The position numbers and the translations under genes were made by a program. 64,000 nucleotides of DNA from Marinobacterium litorale DSM 23545. GTDB taxonomy: Bacteria > Pseudomonadota > Gammaproteobacteria > Pseudomonadales > Balneatricaceae. Shown piece after piece: positions 55,126 to 64,000 of this stretch. The stretch spans positions 1 to 64,000 of the forward strand of contig NZ_AUAZ01000022.1 of NCBI RefSeq assembly GCF_000428985.1. The letters are read 5' to 3'. Position 1 is the first letter of the stretch. The number at the start of each line of letters is the position of its first letter. The notes under the pieces are model-generated. The model searched no databases and had not been told where the DNA came from. It was given only the letters and a program-made list of their open reading frames with translations.

Positions 55126-56454
55126 TTACAGGAACGGGGCGTAGAGAGATTCCAGTTTCAGTATCCGAGCCAGCTCTTCGAGTGCGGTCTTGGACTCCCG
55201 TGCCAGTTGTGGGTCCGCAAGATCCATAAGTGTCAGACGGTCCCGATAGTGGCGTTCGACCCAGTCGACCAGCGTGGCAAGGCGTGTCTTGGTCAACAGG
55301 CTTTCGGGTTTGACGGCGGCCAGTTCCCGGTCATTCAATATCACGCGAAGCCGCAGGCAGGCAGGGCCGCCCCCGTTTGCCATACTCTGGCGCAGGTTGA
55401 TTGTCTCCACGCGATCGATGCCGGTGCCTGTCGCCGTCAGTGTGTCGAGATAGCGCCGCACTGGCTCCACGTCCAGACATTCTGTCGGGGCCAGCAGGCG
55501 GCACTCCCCTGATGGCAGTGTCAGCAGCTGCGAGTTAAACAGGTAGCTGCGTACCGCATCCTCCACGCTCACCCGGCTTTGGGGCACCTCGATCATCCTC
55601 AGCCCTGTTCCCAACGCATCCTCCAGGTTGGACTTCATCGCCTCTGGCTCGGCGAATGCCTGTTCATGGTAGAACAGGCTCATGCCGTTGCCGACGGCGA
55701 TCACATCGTTATGAAAAACGCCCTGATCGATAGCCTGTGGGTTCTGCTGCACAAAAAATGCACAGCCTTTCTTGAGACGATGACGCCGTGCCAGCGCCAG
55801 ATTGGCCTCCAGCGTTTGTCGGGCGGGGTAGTGCTGCGGTTTACGCATCGTACCGGGTTGAGAGCCGTGTACGAAGAGTTGTACGCCCGGGCTCTCCAGT
55901 GAGGTAGCGAGCCGGGTATGATTGGCCGCCCCCTCATCAGCGAAGCGCGCACAGGCCGGTAACGGTGGATGATGAACGAAGTAGTCGGGGTCGGGGAATG
56001 TGGTTTTGAGCAGCTCGGCTGTAAAGGCGGCTTCCAGGCTGCGGTGGAAGTTGCTGATCAGGTTGGCCGGTGAAAAGTGAACCCGACCATCCGCGCTGTC
56101 GGCGCTGGGCGAAACGGTCGCGGCATTCGCCGCCCACATGGCCGAGGCGGAATAACACCCCGCCAGTAGTTCCGGAGCGTCGGAGGCTGCCTCCTCTAAT
56201 ACACGCTGGTCACTGCCGCAAAAGCCGAGCTGGCGCAAGGCCTTCAGGTCGGGACGTGGGTGAGGGGGCAGGATGCCCTGGGTCAGGCCCAGTTCCATCA
56301 GCCGCGACATTTTGAGTAACCCCTGCAGCGCGGCTTCCTTTGGGTTGGAGGCCTGGTGGCGGTGTTGGCTGGAGGCGCGATTGCCATAAGAGAGCCCGGC
56401 GTAGTTATGCGTCGGTCCCACCAAACCGTCGAAGTTGACTTCCCGCGCGCCCAT
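55126..56454 (-). CDS. astB: N-succinylarginine dihydrolase
   Basis: Second enzyme of the arginine succinyltransferase pathway: converts N2-succinylarginine to succinylornithine, CO2 and ammonia. The 442 residues match AstB from the start (REVNFDGLVGPTHNYAGLSYGN) through NGGGPACLRLRV with the catalytic cysteine. Last gene of the operon, directly abutting astD. Confidence 0.95.
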   Translation of the reverse strand: MGAREVNFDGLVGPTHNYAGLSYGNRASSQHRHQASNPKEAALQGLLKMSRLMELGLTQGILPPHPRPDLKALRQLGFCGSDQRVLEEAASDAPELLAGCYSASAMWAANAATVSPSADSADGRVHFSPANLISNFHRSLEAAFTAELLKTTFPDPDYFVHHPPLPACARFADEGAANHTRLATSLESPGVQLFVHGSQPGTMRKPQHYPARQTLEANLALARRHRLKKGCAFFVQQNPQAIDQGVFHNDVIAVGNGMSLFYHEQAFAEPEAMKSNLEDALGTGLRMIEVPQSRVSVEDAVRSYLFNSQLLTLPSGECRLLAPTECLDVEPVRRYLDTLTATGTGIDRVETINLRQSMANGGGPACLRLRVILNDRELAAVKPESLLTKTRLATLVDWVERHYRDRLTLMDLADPQLARESKTALEELARILKLESLYAPFL

Positions 56455-57930
56455 TTAGAGTGTCTCCAGCGTTAAACCGGGGGGTAACTTGGCAGGGGGT
56501 GCTAAGGTTTCGCGCTCGAGACCTGAGACGGGGTAAGCGCAGTAATCCGCCGCGTACCACGCACTGGGCCTGTGGTTGCCGCTGCCTTTGATGCCGCCGA
56601 AGGGCGCTTCGGAACTGGCACCGGTGAGCGCAAGATTCCAGTTAACGATGCCGGCGCGGATCTCCCGTTGAAATTGCTGATATTCGTCAGGCTGATCGCT
56701 GAGCAGACCTGCGGACAGACCGTAGCGTGTCGCATTGGCCAGCGCCAGAGCCTGATTAAAGTCATCATAGCGTTGTACCTGGAGCAGTGGGCCGAAATAT
56801 TCTTCATCGGGTAGTGCGTTGATAGCCGATACATCAATCAGCCCGGGGCTGAGCATGGCGGCACAGTCGTCTGCACGCTCCAGCCTCAATACGGCTTTCC
56901 CGCCGAGCTCAAGCAGCCGGGATTGGGCCTCCAGCAGTGCATTGGCGGCGCTGTTTGAGATCAGGCAGCCCATGAAAGGCTGAGGCTCATCGTCAAACAG
57001 TCCGACCTTCAGGTGGCGTAAAGCCTGCTCCAGCTGATCCAGAAAGCGCTCGCCCTGCGCCGTGTTCGGGATCAGCAGGCGTCGGGCACAGGTACAGCGC
57101 TGACCGGCACTCAGGTAGGCCGACTGAATGGTTTCAAATACGGCGGCGCGCAGGTTTGAGGTTTGGCCCAGTATCAGCGGGTTATTGCCGCCCATCTCGA
57201 GGGCGAGAATTTTCTCCGGTTGTCCGGCAAACTGGCGGTGCAGACTATGGCCGGTCTGGCTGGATCCGGTAAATAGAGCGCCGTCGATCCCGGGCTGTTC
57301 TGCCAACGCTTTAGCCGTATCGACAGCGCCCTGCACCAGATTGATAACGCCTGAGGGTAAGCCTGCATCGCACCAGAGCTCAACCATCAACTGGGCAAAC
57401 CGGGGTGTTAACTCACTGGGCTTGAAAACCACCGTATTGCCGGCGAGCAGCGCCGGTACGATGTGACCGTTGGGTAGATGGCCGGGGAAGTTATAGGGTC
57501 CGAAGACAGCCAGTACGCCGTGGGGGCGATGGCGCAGGACCGAGTGGCCGCGGGGGTGTTCAGCCTGATGCTCACCGGTGCGCACCTGGGCGGATCGGAT
57601 TGAAATCTCGATTTTGCCGATCATGGCGGTGATTTCGGTATCTGCCTCCCAGAGCGGCTTGCCGGTCTCTTCGCCCAGTGCGTACGCCAGACGTGCGCGA
57701 TTTTCTTCGAGTCGTCTGGCAAAATGCCGACACAGCTCTATCCGCGGTTCGCTGCCCAGTTCGGACCAATGAAGGAAGGCTTGCCGAGCGCTGGCAACGG
57801 CCATCGCGACCTGCTCCTTCGAGGCGCTTCTGCCGTGCCAAAGTACGCGGGAGCGACCCGGGTCGACGGAGATCAACTCGTCACCTTCGCCGGCAATCCA
57901 CTGGTTGGCGATCAGAAGTTGTTCGTTCAT
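56455..57930 (-). CDS. astD: Succinylglutamate-semialdehyde dehydrogenase
   Basis: NAD-dependent aldehyde dehydrogenase of 491 residues for the fourth step of the pathway. It has ALEMGGNNPLIL, the catalytic cysteine in SAGQRCTCARR and FGPYNFPGHLPNGHIVPALL, all typical of AstD. It lies 3 bases after the M20 peptidase gene and one base before astB. Confidence 0.95.
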   Translation of the reverse strand: MNEQLLIANQWIAGEGDELISVDPGRSRVLWHGRSASKEQVAMAVASARQAFLHWSELGSEPRIELCRHFARRLEENRARLAYALGEETGKPLWEADTEITAMIGKIEISIRSAQVRTGEHQAEHPRGHSVLRHRPHGVLAVFGPYNFPGHLPNGHIVPALLAGNTVVFKPSELTPRFAQLMVELWCDAGLPSGVINLVQGAVDTAKALAEQPGIDGALFTGSSQTGHSLHRQFAGQPEKILALEMGGNNPLILGQTSNLRAAVFETIQSAYLSAGQRCTCARRLLIPNTAQGERFLDQLEQALRHLKVGLFDDEPQPFMGCLISNSAANALLEAQSRLLELGGKAVLRLERADDCAAMLSPGLIDVSAINALPDEEYFGPLLQVQRYDDFNQALALANATRYGLSAGLLSDQPDEYQQFQREIRAGIVNWNLALTGASSEAPFGGIKGSGNHRPSAWYAADYCAYPVSGLERETLAPPAKLPPGLTLETL

Positions 57931-57933
57931 CGT

Positions 57934-59178
57934 TTAACCTCCGTTCAGATGAGGCCAGAGAACCGAGTCAAGTTCACCCCTGGCAACGGCCAGCAGAAAA
58001 CTGGCGGTAAGCTGGGCCCGGCGGCTGAGACTGCTAACGATCAGAAACTCATCGGCGCTATGGATAGAGCCACCCTCCGCCCCCAGGGTGTCGATATTGG
58101 GTAACCCCGCGGCTGCCAGGTTGTTGCCGTCGCAGCAGCCACCGGTGGGCTTTATCTGGGTCGGTATTTCGAGCGTGGAGGCACAGTGGCACAAGAGCTT
58201 GAACAGGGCTTGATTGGCCGGTGTCAGCCGCTTGGGGTGACGGCTGAAACTTCCCTCTATCTCCAGCGAATAGCCCTCTCGGCCGTTCAGTCCCAGTGCG
58301 AGTCGTGACAGTTGCTGGTGCAGCCAGTGTTCATCGTCGTGACTTTGGGTGCGGATGTTGAATTGTGCCACGGCTAAGTCCGGTACCCGGTTGAGCGGGA
58401 CGTCGGTATGGAAACGGGCCGGGTTGATACTGACACCCTGACGCCGGCCATTGAGGTTGTCCAGCTCGATAATCAGGTCGCAGAGGGCGCGCAGTGCGTT
58501 GCGCCCGTTTTCGATTTCACGGCCGGCATGGGCCGTACGTCCGCGAACTATCAGCGTAAAGTTACCACTGCCTTTGCGCTCGCCGGCATAGGCGCCGTCC
58601 GGGAGTAATGGCTCGAACACCAGCCCGAGCTTGGCCGTTTCCGCGGCCTCGCGCAGCAGGTCGGCAGAGCAGGGGGAGCCGATCTCCTCGTCGGGATTCA
58701 TGATCACGCGCCAGCCCAGCTGCTCGGCCTCGGGGTGCTGCTCCAGTGCCATCAGGGCGGTCAGCAAGATCAGCAGGCCGCCTTTCATATCGGTGACCCC
58801 GGGGCCGTTCAGGCGCTCATCGTCGAGCCAACGGGTTTGCTGGAACGGATCGTTGTCTGCGAATACGGTGTCCAGGTGTCCGCATAGCAGTATCTGGCGC
58901 GGCGAGTCGGGACGTTTGATCAGCGAGAGAGCCGGTCCGAGTTCCCGCTCTTCACGTTCGCCATTCAGATTCACCGTTCTGAAAGCGGGTAGCGCGATCT
59001 TTTCAACCTGGGCGTTGAGCGGTCGCGCGATCTCCACTAGAGCCTGGGCGACCTGAGACACACCCTGGGCGTTGAAAGTACCTGAATTGATCTGAGCCAG
59101 CTGCTGGGTCTGTTCCAGCATCCAGCTTTGGCGGCTTGATATCCAGCTCAGTAACGCCTGATCGGACTGCGCATTCAC
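57934..59178 (-). CDS. M20 family metallopeptidase/deacylase in the ast operon
   Basis: A 414-residue di-zinc hydrolase of the carboxypeptidase G2/ArgE type: LLCGHLDTVFADN (metal His and catalytic Asp), GPGVTDMKGGLL (bridging Asp), NPDEEIGSP (catalytic and metal Glu) and a dimerisation insert from about 190. It lies between astC and astD where astA is usual, and no astE is seen. It may stand in for AstE by removing succinate from succinylglutamate, or act on another N-acyl amino acid; this is inference. ATG 59178 follows GGGAGG. Confidence 0.85.
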   Translation of the reverse strand: MNAQSDQALLSWISSRQSWMLEQTQQLAQINSGTFNAQGVSQVAQALVEIARPLNAQVEKIALPAFRTVNLNGEREERELGPALSLIKRPDSPRQILLCGHLDTVFADNDPFQQTRWLDDERLNGPGVTDMKGGLLILLTALMALEQHPEAEQLGWRVIMNPDEEIGSPCSADLLREAAETAKLGLVFEPLLPDGAYAGERKGSGNFTLIVRGRTAHAGREIENGRNALRALCDLIIELDNLNGRRQGVSINPARFHTDVPLNRVPDLAVAQFNIRTQSHDDEHWLHQQLSRLALGLNGREGYSLEIEGSFSRHPKRLTPANQALFKLLCHCASTLEIPTQIKPTGGCCDGNNLAAAGLPNIDTLGAEGGSIHSADEFLIVSSLSRRAQLTASFLLAVARGELDSVLWPHLNGG

Positions 59179-59270
59179 GGAACGCCTCCCATCGTCTGCT
59201 TTCTCCGATCAGTATTGGTCAGATCGGGGGAAAACGACAGTTGGCGTTCCCGAATACTCTGTGAGGGCGG

Positions 59271-60494
59271 TTAACCGTTGCCAAGAAAGCGCACAATGGC
59301 GCGATCAAACCGGGTCATCGACTCCTGGATATCGTTGTCCGGGATAATCAGAGAAGGTGCCAGACGGATTACATCGGGCCCCGCCATCAGCACCATGACG
59401 CCCTGCTCCAGTGCCAGGGCCAGGAGTTCCCGGGCGCGCCCCTTGTACGGTTCAGCCAGCTCGGCGCCGAGCAGAAGTCCCTGCCCACGGATATCGCTGA
59501 ACAGGCCATGCTCACCGTTGAGTGCCCGTAATTCGTCAATGAACAGCTGGGATTTGCGTTTAACGCCGGCCATCAGCTCGGGGTTGTCCAGCGTATCCAG
59601 CAGGGCCAGTGCCACGGCGCAGCCCAATGGGTTGCCGCCGTAGGTGGTACCGTGGGTGCCCACGGAAAAACTGGTGGCGATCTGTCGCGTCGTCAGCATC
59701 GCCCCGATCGGGAATCCGCCGCCGAGCCCCTTGGCGCTGGTGAGGATATCCGGCGTTACGCCGGTTTCCATGTAGGCATATAGCGAGCCGGTTCGGCCTG
59801 CACCGCTCTGTACTTCGTCGAAGATCAGCAGCGCACCGTGCTGGTCGCAGAGTTCACGGGCTGCTTTGAGAAACTCGGCATGGGCCGGGACCACGCCGCC
59901 TTCACCGATGATCGGCTCAACAATTACTGCGCAGGTGCGCTCCGAGACCGTATCTTTCAGTGCCTGGACATCGTTGTAGGGCAGGTGGGTGATGCCTGCA
60001 GGAACCGGCTCGAACCCCTGGCGGTACTTGAGCTGGCCGCCGACGCTGACGGTAAACAGGGTGCGCCCGTGAAAGCTGCCGGTAAAGGAGATGATCTCAT
60101 GCTTGCCAGCGTCGCTGCCCGCATGGTCATAGGCGTACTTGCGCGCCAGTTTGAGGGCTGCTTCGTTGGCCTCCGCACCGGAGCTGCAGAAAAAGACCTG
60201 TTCTGCGAACGTCAACTCGGTCAGACGTTGTGCCAGCCTTAATGCCGGCTCGTTGGTGTAGAGGTTACTCAGGTGCCACACCTGATCGGCCTGGTCCTGC
60301 AGTGCGCGCAGCAGGGCCGGATGGCGGTGGCCCAGGGCATTGACGGCGATACCGCCGGCCAAGTCGATATATTCGCGCCCGCTCTGGTCCCAGAGCCGGG
60401 AGCCTTCACCACGTACCGGGATAACGTCGAGTGGGGCGAAACAGGGGACCATCACTTGATCGAACAATGCCCGATCGACAGGGGAGTTATTCAT
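59271..60494 (-). CDS. astC: Succinylornithine/acetylornithine aminotransferase
   Basis: PLP class III aminotransferase of 407 residues (ArgD/AstC group). The PLP lysine is in TSAKGLGGGFPIGAM and SGAEANEAALKLARKYA and FHGRTLFTVSVGGQ are present. Sequence alone does not separate AstC from ArgD; the operon with astD and astB favours succinylornithine transamination. First gene of the operon, 92 bases before the M20 gene. Confidence 0.9.
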   Translation of the reverse strand: MNNSPVDRALFDQVMVPCFAPLDVIPVRGEGSRLWDQSGREYIDLAGGIAVNALGHRHPALLRALQDQADQVWHLSNLYTNEPALRLAQRLTELTFAEQVFFCSSGAEANEAALKLARKYAYDHAGSDAGKHEIISFTGSFHGRTLFTVSVGGQLKYRQGFEPVPAGITHLPYNDVQALKDTVSERTCAVIVEPIIGEGGVVPAHAEFLKAARELCDQHGALLIFDEVQSGAGRTGSLYAYMETGVTPDILTSAKGLGGGFPIGAMLTTRQIATSFSVGTHGTTYGGNPLGCAVALALLDTLDNPELMAGVKRKSQLFIDELRALNGEHGLFSDIRGQGLLLGAELAEPYKGRARELLALALEQGVMVLMAGPDVIRLAPSLIIPDNDIQESMTRFDRAIVRFLGNG

Positions 60495-60662
60495 GGCTGA
60501 CCTCAGCGTCCTTAGCTTTGAAATAAGCGTATGTCGCGGCGCTCTTGTCGTCCAGCAATAAACCTTTATCTGACAAAGCTGTGTTTCATCAAACTGTAAT
60601 AATAGTCAACGACCATCGAGGTAGAATGTGGCCGCTAAAAATCATTGAGCTGAGGATACCCC

Positions 60663-60938
60663 ATGAAGTTCAGCAAAGAGGACAAGGGGTTCGTAACCTG
60701 GTGGATCGATCGTCAGTTTGCGGACAACCCGTTATTTCCGGGCAAATGTGTTGTGGAAGGAAAGAACGGTAAGCCTGGTGTCAGTAAGGATCATGTAAAG
60801 GCCTACAAAGCCTGGCGTAAAACCTCGCCAAAGCGCTCGCAGATCCAGGATTGGATCGATACATGGATGGACAAGCAGGATCGCAAGGTGCTCAAGCAGG
60901 CGCTGGAAGCCAAAGCCAGGGAAGAAACCGCGTCCTGA
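60663..60938 (+). CDS. Small basic protein of unknown function
   Basis: A 91-residue, Lys/Trp-rich protein (MKFSKEDKGFVTWWIDRQFAD, then HVKAYKAWRKTSPKRSQIQDWID) ending in a charged helix. ATG 60663 lies 8 bases after GAGGATAC. No family recognised. It stands alone between the divergent astC gene and the chemoreceptor. Confidence 0.75.
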   Translation: MKFSKEDKGFVTWWIDRQFADNPLFPGKCVVEGKNGKPGVSKDHVKAYKAWRKTSPKRSQIQDWIDTWMDKQDRKVLKQALEAKAREETAS

Positions 60939-61121
60939 GAGTCGTCATCGCCGCCGATAACTCTAAAAAACGGCGTGATGGCGTACTCCTTCGTTTTTAT
61001 ACCCGCTCTAAATACAACAATCTCCTGTACTGACGCAGATCAACAGCGTTTTTTATTCTCACTGTAAGAGATGTGTGTAATATAGTAACAACCGCTCGTT
61101 TTAAAGGGAGTTTGTTGTTCT

Positions 61122-62882
61122 ATGTCCACTTCGGTCGCTTTTCACCGCACATTGCGATTCCGTATCGGCAAGCTTATTGAGCGTGCCCTGTCGGCGGTCG
61201 GTCTCAGGTCGCTCAATTCTCAATACACCTTTTCCTACCTGCTGATTCTTCTCCTGACCCTGACGCTGGGTGGACTCGGCTGGTATGCGCTGGATAGTCA
61301 ATGGCAAGCGTTCGACCAGGCGCAGCGGTCGCTGCTGACGGAGGTCGAGTCTCAGCTGGCTGCTATTGGTGGAGATCAGGCGCAGCGGGTGCTCGATACC
61401 GTGAGTGCACATCAGGCCCAGGTGCTTGAGCTGCAACGTGAAAATACCGAAAACGTGCAGTTCTGGCTGCTGATCGTTGTTGTCTCTTTGCTGGGGCTCA
61501 ATGTCTTCGGTCGCGTGTTCGGCCTCACGGTACTGATGCGGCAGATTGCTAACCTGCGTGATCACCTGCGTTTGCTGGGCGGCCATGATTTTTCAACGCC
61601 CATTGAGGTCGATAACCCCAACAATGAGGTGGGCCAGAACTACAAGGCGTATAACGATATTGTGCTGGAGATCGGGCAGTTGGTGCATAAGGTGACGCTG
61701 ACTTCCGGACGGATAAATACCGCTGCAGATCAGGTGGTCACCACGCTGAATGACACGGATCGCGGGGTGCGTGAACAGCAGGCATCCATCGAGCAGGTGG
61801 CTACGGCAATCAATGAAATGGCAGCGACGGTTCAGGAGGTGGCGCAGCATGCCACCAGCGCCGCGTCCGCCGCGGAGCAAGCCAGCAGTTCCGCCCACGA
61901 TGGTCAGCGCCTGATGGCGCATACGGTGGACAGCATCGATGACGTGGCACGCCAGGTGGAGAGTGCCAGCCAGGTAATCGGTACCCTGGCCGATGATTCC
62001 CGGGAGGTGAGTCAGATTCTGGTCGTGATCACCAATATCGCCGAACAGACCAATCTGTTGGCGCTGAACGCGGCGATTGAGGCTGCGCGGGCAGGCGAGC
62101 AGGGCCGCGGTTTTGCGGTTGTGGCCGATGAGGTGCGAACGCTGGCTCAGCGGACGCAGGAATCCATCGAGAATATTCGAGCCATCGTCGAGCGGTTGGA
62201 GGGCGGTGCCGAATCGGCCGTGAAGGCGATGGATCAAAGCCGCGATGCTGCCGACAAAACAGCCCGGGACGCACATCAGACCCGTGAATCTCTGGAGCAG
62301 ATCGTGGCGGCCGTGGGGGTCATACTGGATATGAACACCCAAATTGCCACAGCGGCGGAGGAGCAAAGCCAGGTCGCTCAGGATATGGATCACAACATCA
62401 GTGATATCTCTCTGCAGTCTCGCCGCACCGCGGATTATGCCAAGCAGACGGTGGATGCAACCGATCAGATATCCGGCCATATCCAGAAATTGATGGAGGA
62501 GCTGGGCCGGTTCAAGACCAATGTGCAGGGGGTGGATCTTGGGGCGGCCAAGTCGGCTCACCTCTCCTGGAAAGTGCGTTTGCGCAGCTATTTGGACGGC
62601 AAGGCCACGCTGACGCTGAAGGAAGCGGTGTCGCATCGGGATTGTGCGTTCGGCAAGTGGTATTACAGCGAAGGTCTTGATCGGTATTCGGCTATCCCCG
62701 AAATGAAGCAGATCGAAAAACCCCACGAAGAGCTCCATGCACTGGTTAAAAGGGCGATTGAGCTCAAGGAGCAGGGCGACTTCGCCGGTGCCGAGTCGCT
62801 TTACGATCAGGTTTCTTCAATTTCTGCGCGTATTGTGGAGCGTCTCAATACTATTGAAGATCGGATTGAGGAGAGGGCCTGA
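61122..62882 (+). CDS. Methyl-accepting chemotaxis protein with C-terminal CZB domain
   Basis: A 586-residue receptor. Two transmembrane segments (about 36-58 and 115-140) enclose a short periplasmic part, followed by the signalling domain with [20 protein letters not shown] (about 305-325). The last 110 residues are a chemoreceptor zinc-binding domain with [30 protein letters not shown] and PHEELHALV, giving the His3-Cys zinc site. CZB receptors respond to zinc or oxidants such as hypochlorous acid in studied bacteria. Confidence 0.94.
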   Translation: MSTSVAFHRTLRFRIGKLIERALSAVGLRSLNSQYTFSYLLILLLTLTLGGLGWYALDSQWQAFDQAQRSLLTEVESQLAAIGGDQAQRVLDTVSAHQAQVLELQRENTENVQFWLLIVVVSLLGLNVFGRVFGLTVLMRQIANLRDHLRLLGGHDFSTPIEVDNPNNEVGQNYKAYNDIVLEIGQLVHKVTLTSGRINTAADQVVTTLNDTDRGVREQQASIEQVATAINEMAATVQEVAQHATSAASAAEQASSSAHDGQRLMAHTVDSIDDVARQVESASQVIGTLADDSREVSQILVVITNIAEQTNLLALNAAIEAARAGEQGRGFAVVADEVRTLAQRTQESIENIRAIVERLEGGAESAVKAMDQSRDAADKTARDAHQTRESLEQIVAAVGVILDMNTQIATAAEEQSQVAQDMDHNISDISLQSRRTADYAKQTVDATDQISGHIQKLMEELGRFKTNVQGVDLGAAKSAHLSWKVRLRSYLDGKATLTLKEAVSHRDCAFGKWYYSEGLDRYSAIPEMKQIEKPHEELHALVKRAIELKEQGDFAGAESLYDQVSSISARIVERLNTIEDRIEERA

Positions 62883-62910
62883 CCCTCTCCACTGACGTTC
62901 AACGCGTGTT

Positions 62911-64000
62911 TCAAGAGCTGCTCAAACCCCGTTGCCAGAAGTTGTCCGATAATTTCCGAAGATCCCCGGAAAGCAGGGCCAGGGTTTGGGCAGCGCTTTC
63001 GGTCTGGCAGCTTTCCTGCTGAAACTGATCGGATCCATCCCGAATCGCGCTGACATTCCGACTGATCTCTTCACTGGTTTGACTCTGTTGCTCCACCGCA
63101 GAGGCGATCTGCGTTGTCCAGTCGCTAATGGAGTCGACGCTGGCTGCGATCTCGTGCAGGGTTTTGCCTGCCTTCTGAGCCTGTTCCACAGTCTGTTTGG
63201 CCAGCGTCCGGCTCTGTTCCATGGTTTGGACGGCTCGCATGGAGTGCTGGCGTAACGCGCTGAGCGTGCCCTGTATCTCTTCGGTGGAGCTTTGCGCCCG
63301 AATTGCCAGGGTACGGACCTCGTCGGCCACCACGGCGAATCCGCGTCCCTGCTCTCCGGCCCGGGCCGCCTCGATCGCTGCATTGAGGGCCAGAAGGTTG
63401 GTTTGTTCCGCAATCGAGGTAATGGCGTCCAGCACGTTGGTGATCTGGTCCGCGCTGGAGCCCAGCTCGCCGATGACAAGTGCAGTCTGCTCCACTTCCG
63501 TAGCCAGTTGTTCAATCGCCTGCTGTGCCTGATCCACGTTAACGCTTCCCGAGCGCGCGAGCTGGTTGGAGCTTTCAGAGCTGACGGCGCTTTGTTGGGC
63601 GTGTTCCGCGACTTCGTGAATGCAGGCTGCCATTTCGTTTATTGCGGCTGCGACCTGGTCCGTTTCCTGCTGCTGGCGCTTGATACTTTCGACCTCCTTT
63701 TCCACGGCAGCGGCGAGTCGGTCGGCGTTGGTTTGCAACTGTCGCGAGGTATCCTGAATGCGTCCGGCGATGGCACGGGCCTCTGTTTGCAGATAGTTGA
63801 CGACGAAGGCGAGCTGTCCGGCGTCATCATCGCGGCCGGTGTAGATCCAGCTTGCCAGCGGGTCATCGATGACCTCCCGTGACCGACGGATCTCTCGGTT
63901 TACCGACCAGACGCTAAGCAGCCCGAGGCTGGCAGACAGAGAGGAAACCATAATCGCCATTAACAGGGCCAGCGCCGGATCCAGATCGGTAAGCAGCAGC
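62911..64000 (-). CDS. Aer-like chemoreceptor, C-terminal part (runs off the right edge)
   Basis: The frame is open through 64000 on the minus strand, so the N-terminus is missing; an internal ATG at 63960 is not the real start. The visible part begins with hydrophobic residues ([21 protein letters not shown]), then [21 protein letters not shown], a HAMP-like sequence typical of PAS-type aerotaxis receptors, and the signalling domain with [24 protein letters not shown] sensor upstream is expected but not seen. It converges on the CZB receptor gene. Confidence 0.85.
   Translation of the reverse strand, partial: LLLTDLDPALALLMAIMVSSLSASLGLLSVWSVNREIRRSREVIDDPLASWIYTGRDDDAGQLAFVVNYLQTEARAIAGRIQDTSRQLQTNADRLAAAVEKEVESIKRQQQETDQVAAAINEMAACIHEVAEHAQQSAVSSESSNQLARSGSVNVDQAQQAIEQLATEVEQTALVIGELGSSADQITNVLDAITSIAEQTNLLALNAAIEAARAGEQGRGFAVVADEVRTLAIRAQSSTEEIQGTLSALRQHSMRAVQTMEQSRTLAKQTVEQAQKAGKTLHEIAASVDSISDWTTQIASAVEQQSQTSEEISRNVSAIRDGSDQFQQESCQTESAAQTLALLSGDLRKLSDNFWQRGLSSS

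Noticed and set aside
55102-55135. Terminator-like hairpin between minE and astB
   Set aside because: ACCGCC/GGCGTGGT pairing needs bulges and no T run follows.
61593-62738. Open frame of 381 codons antisense to the CZB chemoreceptor
   Set aside because: Shadow of a GC-rich coiled-coil gene; the plus-strand product is unmistakable.

Overview
The window is chromosomal DNA of a free-living, probably marine, diazotrophic gammaproteobacterium. Pointers are ectoine hydroxylase (salt stress), an Entner-Doudoroff/glucose-6-phosphate gene block, a gamma-type NifL-NifA pair, an Rnf complex divergent from nifL as in Azotobacter and Pseudomonas stutzeri, Min division genes, arginine-succinyltransferase-pathway genes and several chemoreceptors. 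No tRNA, rRNA or CRISPR array was seen. The exact genus cannot be fixed from the sequence alone.

Layout. 1-345: truncated end of an IS4-family insertion sequence. 371-1288: ectD. 1925-7523: edd, eda, a divergent hexose-6-phosphate mutarotase gene, zwf and pgl. 7583-12952: the rnfABCDGE-rnfH operon on the minus strand. 13244-47334: one large nitrogen-fixation regulon on the plus strand. It runs nifLA; nifB-fdxN-nifO-nifQ-(tandem nitroreductase)-rhodanese/ankyrin-grx-bolA-small ORF-DUF3144; norR and an HPP membrane protein; a minus-strand SIR2-like gene divergent from nifHDKTY-DUF6129-lrv; then, after an insertion, nifENX-DUF269-DUF683-fdxB-[2Fe-2S] ferredoxin-three poorly known genes; and iscA-nifU-nifS. 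47644-49800: a chemoreceptor. 49821-52993: an ABC-type operon with a His-rich zinc protein behind a Zur-like box. 53186-55101: minCDE. 55126-60494: an ast-like operon (astC, an M20 peptidase, astD, astB). 60663-64000: a small unknown gene and two chemoreceptors.

How it works together. Six sigma-54 (-24/-12) promoters could be read directly: before rnfA, nifL, nifB, the SIR2-like gene, nifH, nifE and iscA-nifU (seven with the SIR2-like gene counted). Each has one or two NifA-type TGT-N10-ACA upstream sites, so Rnf electron supply, cofactor synthesis (NifB/E/N/X/Q), structural genes and Fe-S assembly look like one NifA regulon, with NifL as the redox/nitrogen brake.

Most notable: (i) a block of about 4.7 kb between lrv and nifE carries two toxin-antitoxin pairs and assorted small genes, with three related attC-like sites and no integrase in view, so an integron-type cassette array appears to sit inside the nif regulon, while nifE keeps its own NifA promoter; (ii) a SIR2-like protein with a degenerate catalytic motif sits under its own NifA/sigma-54 promoter beside nifH; (iii) a tandem SagB-type flavoprotein lies inside the nifB operon.
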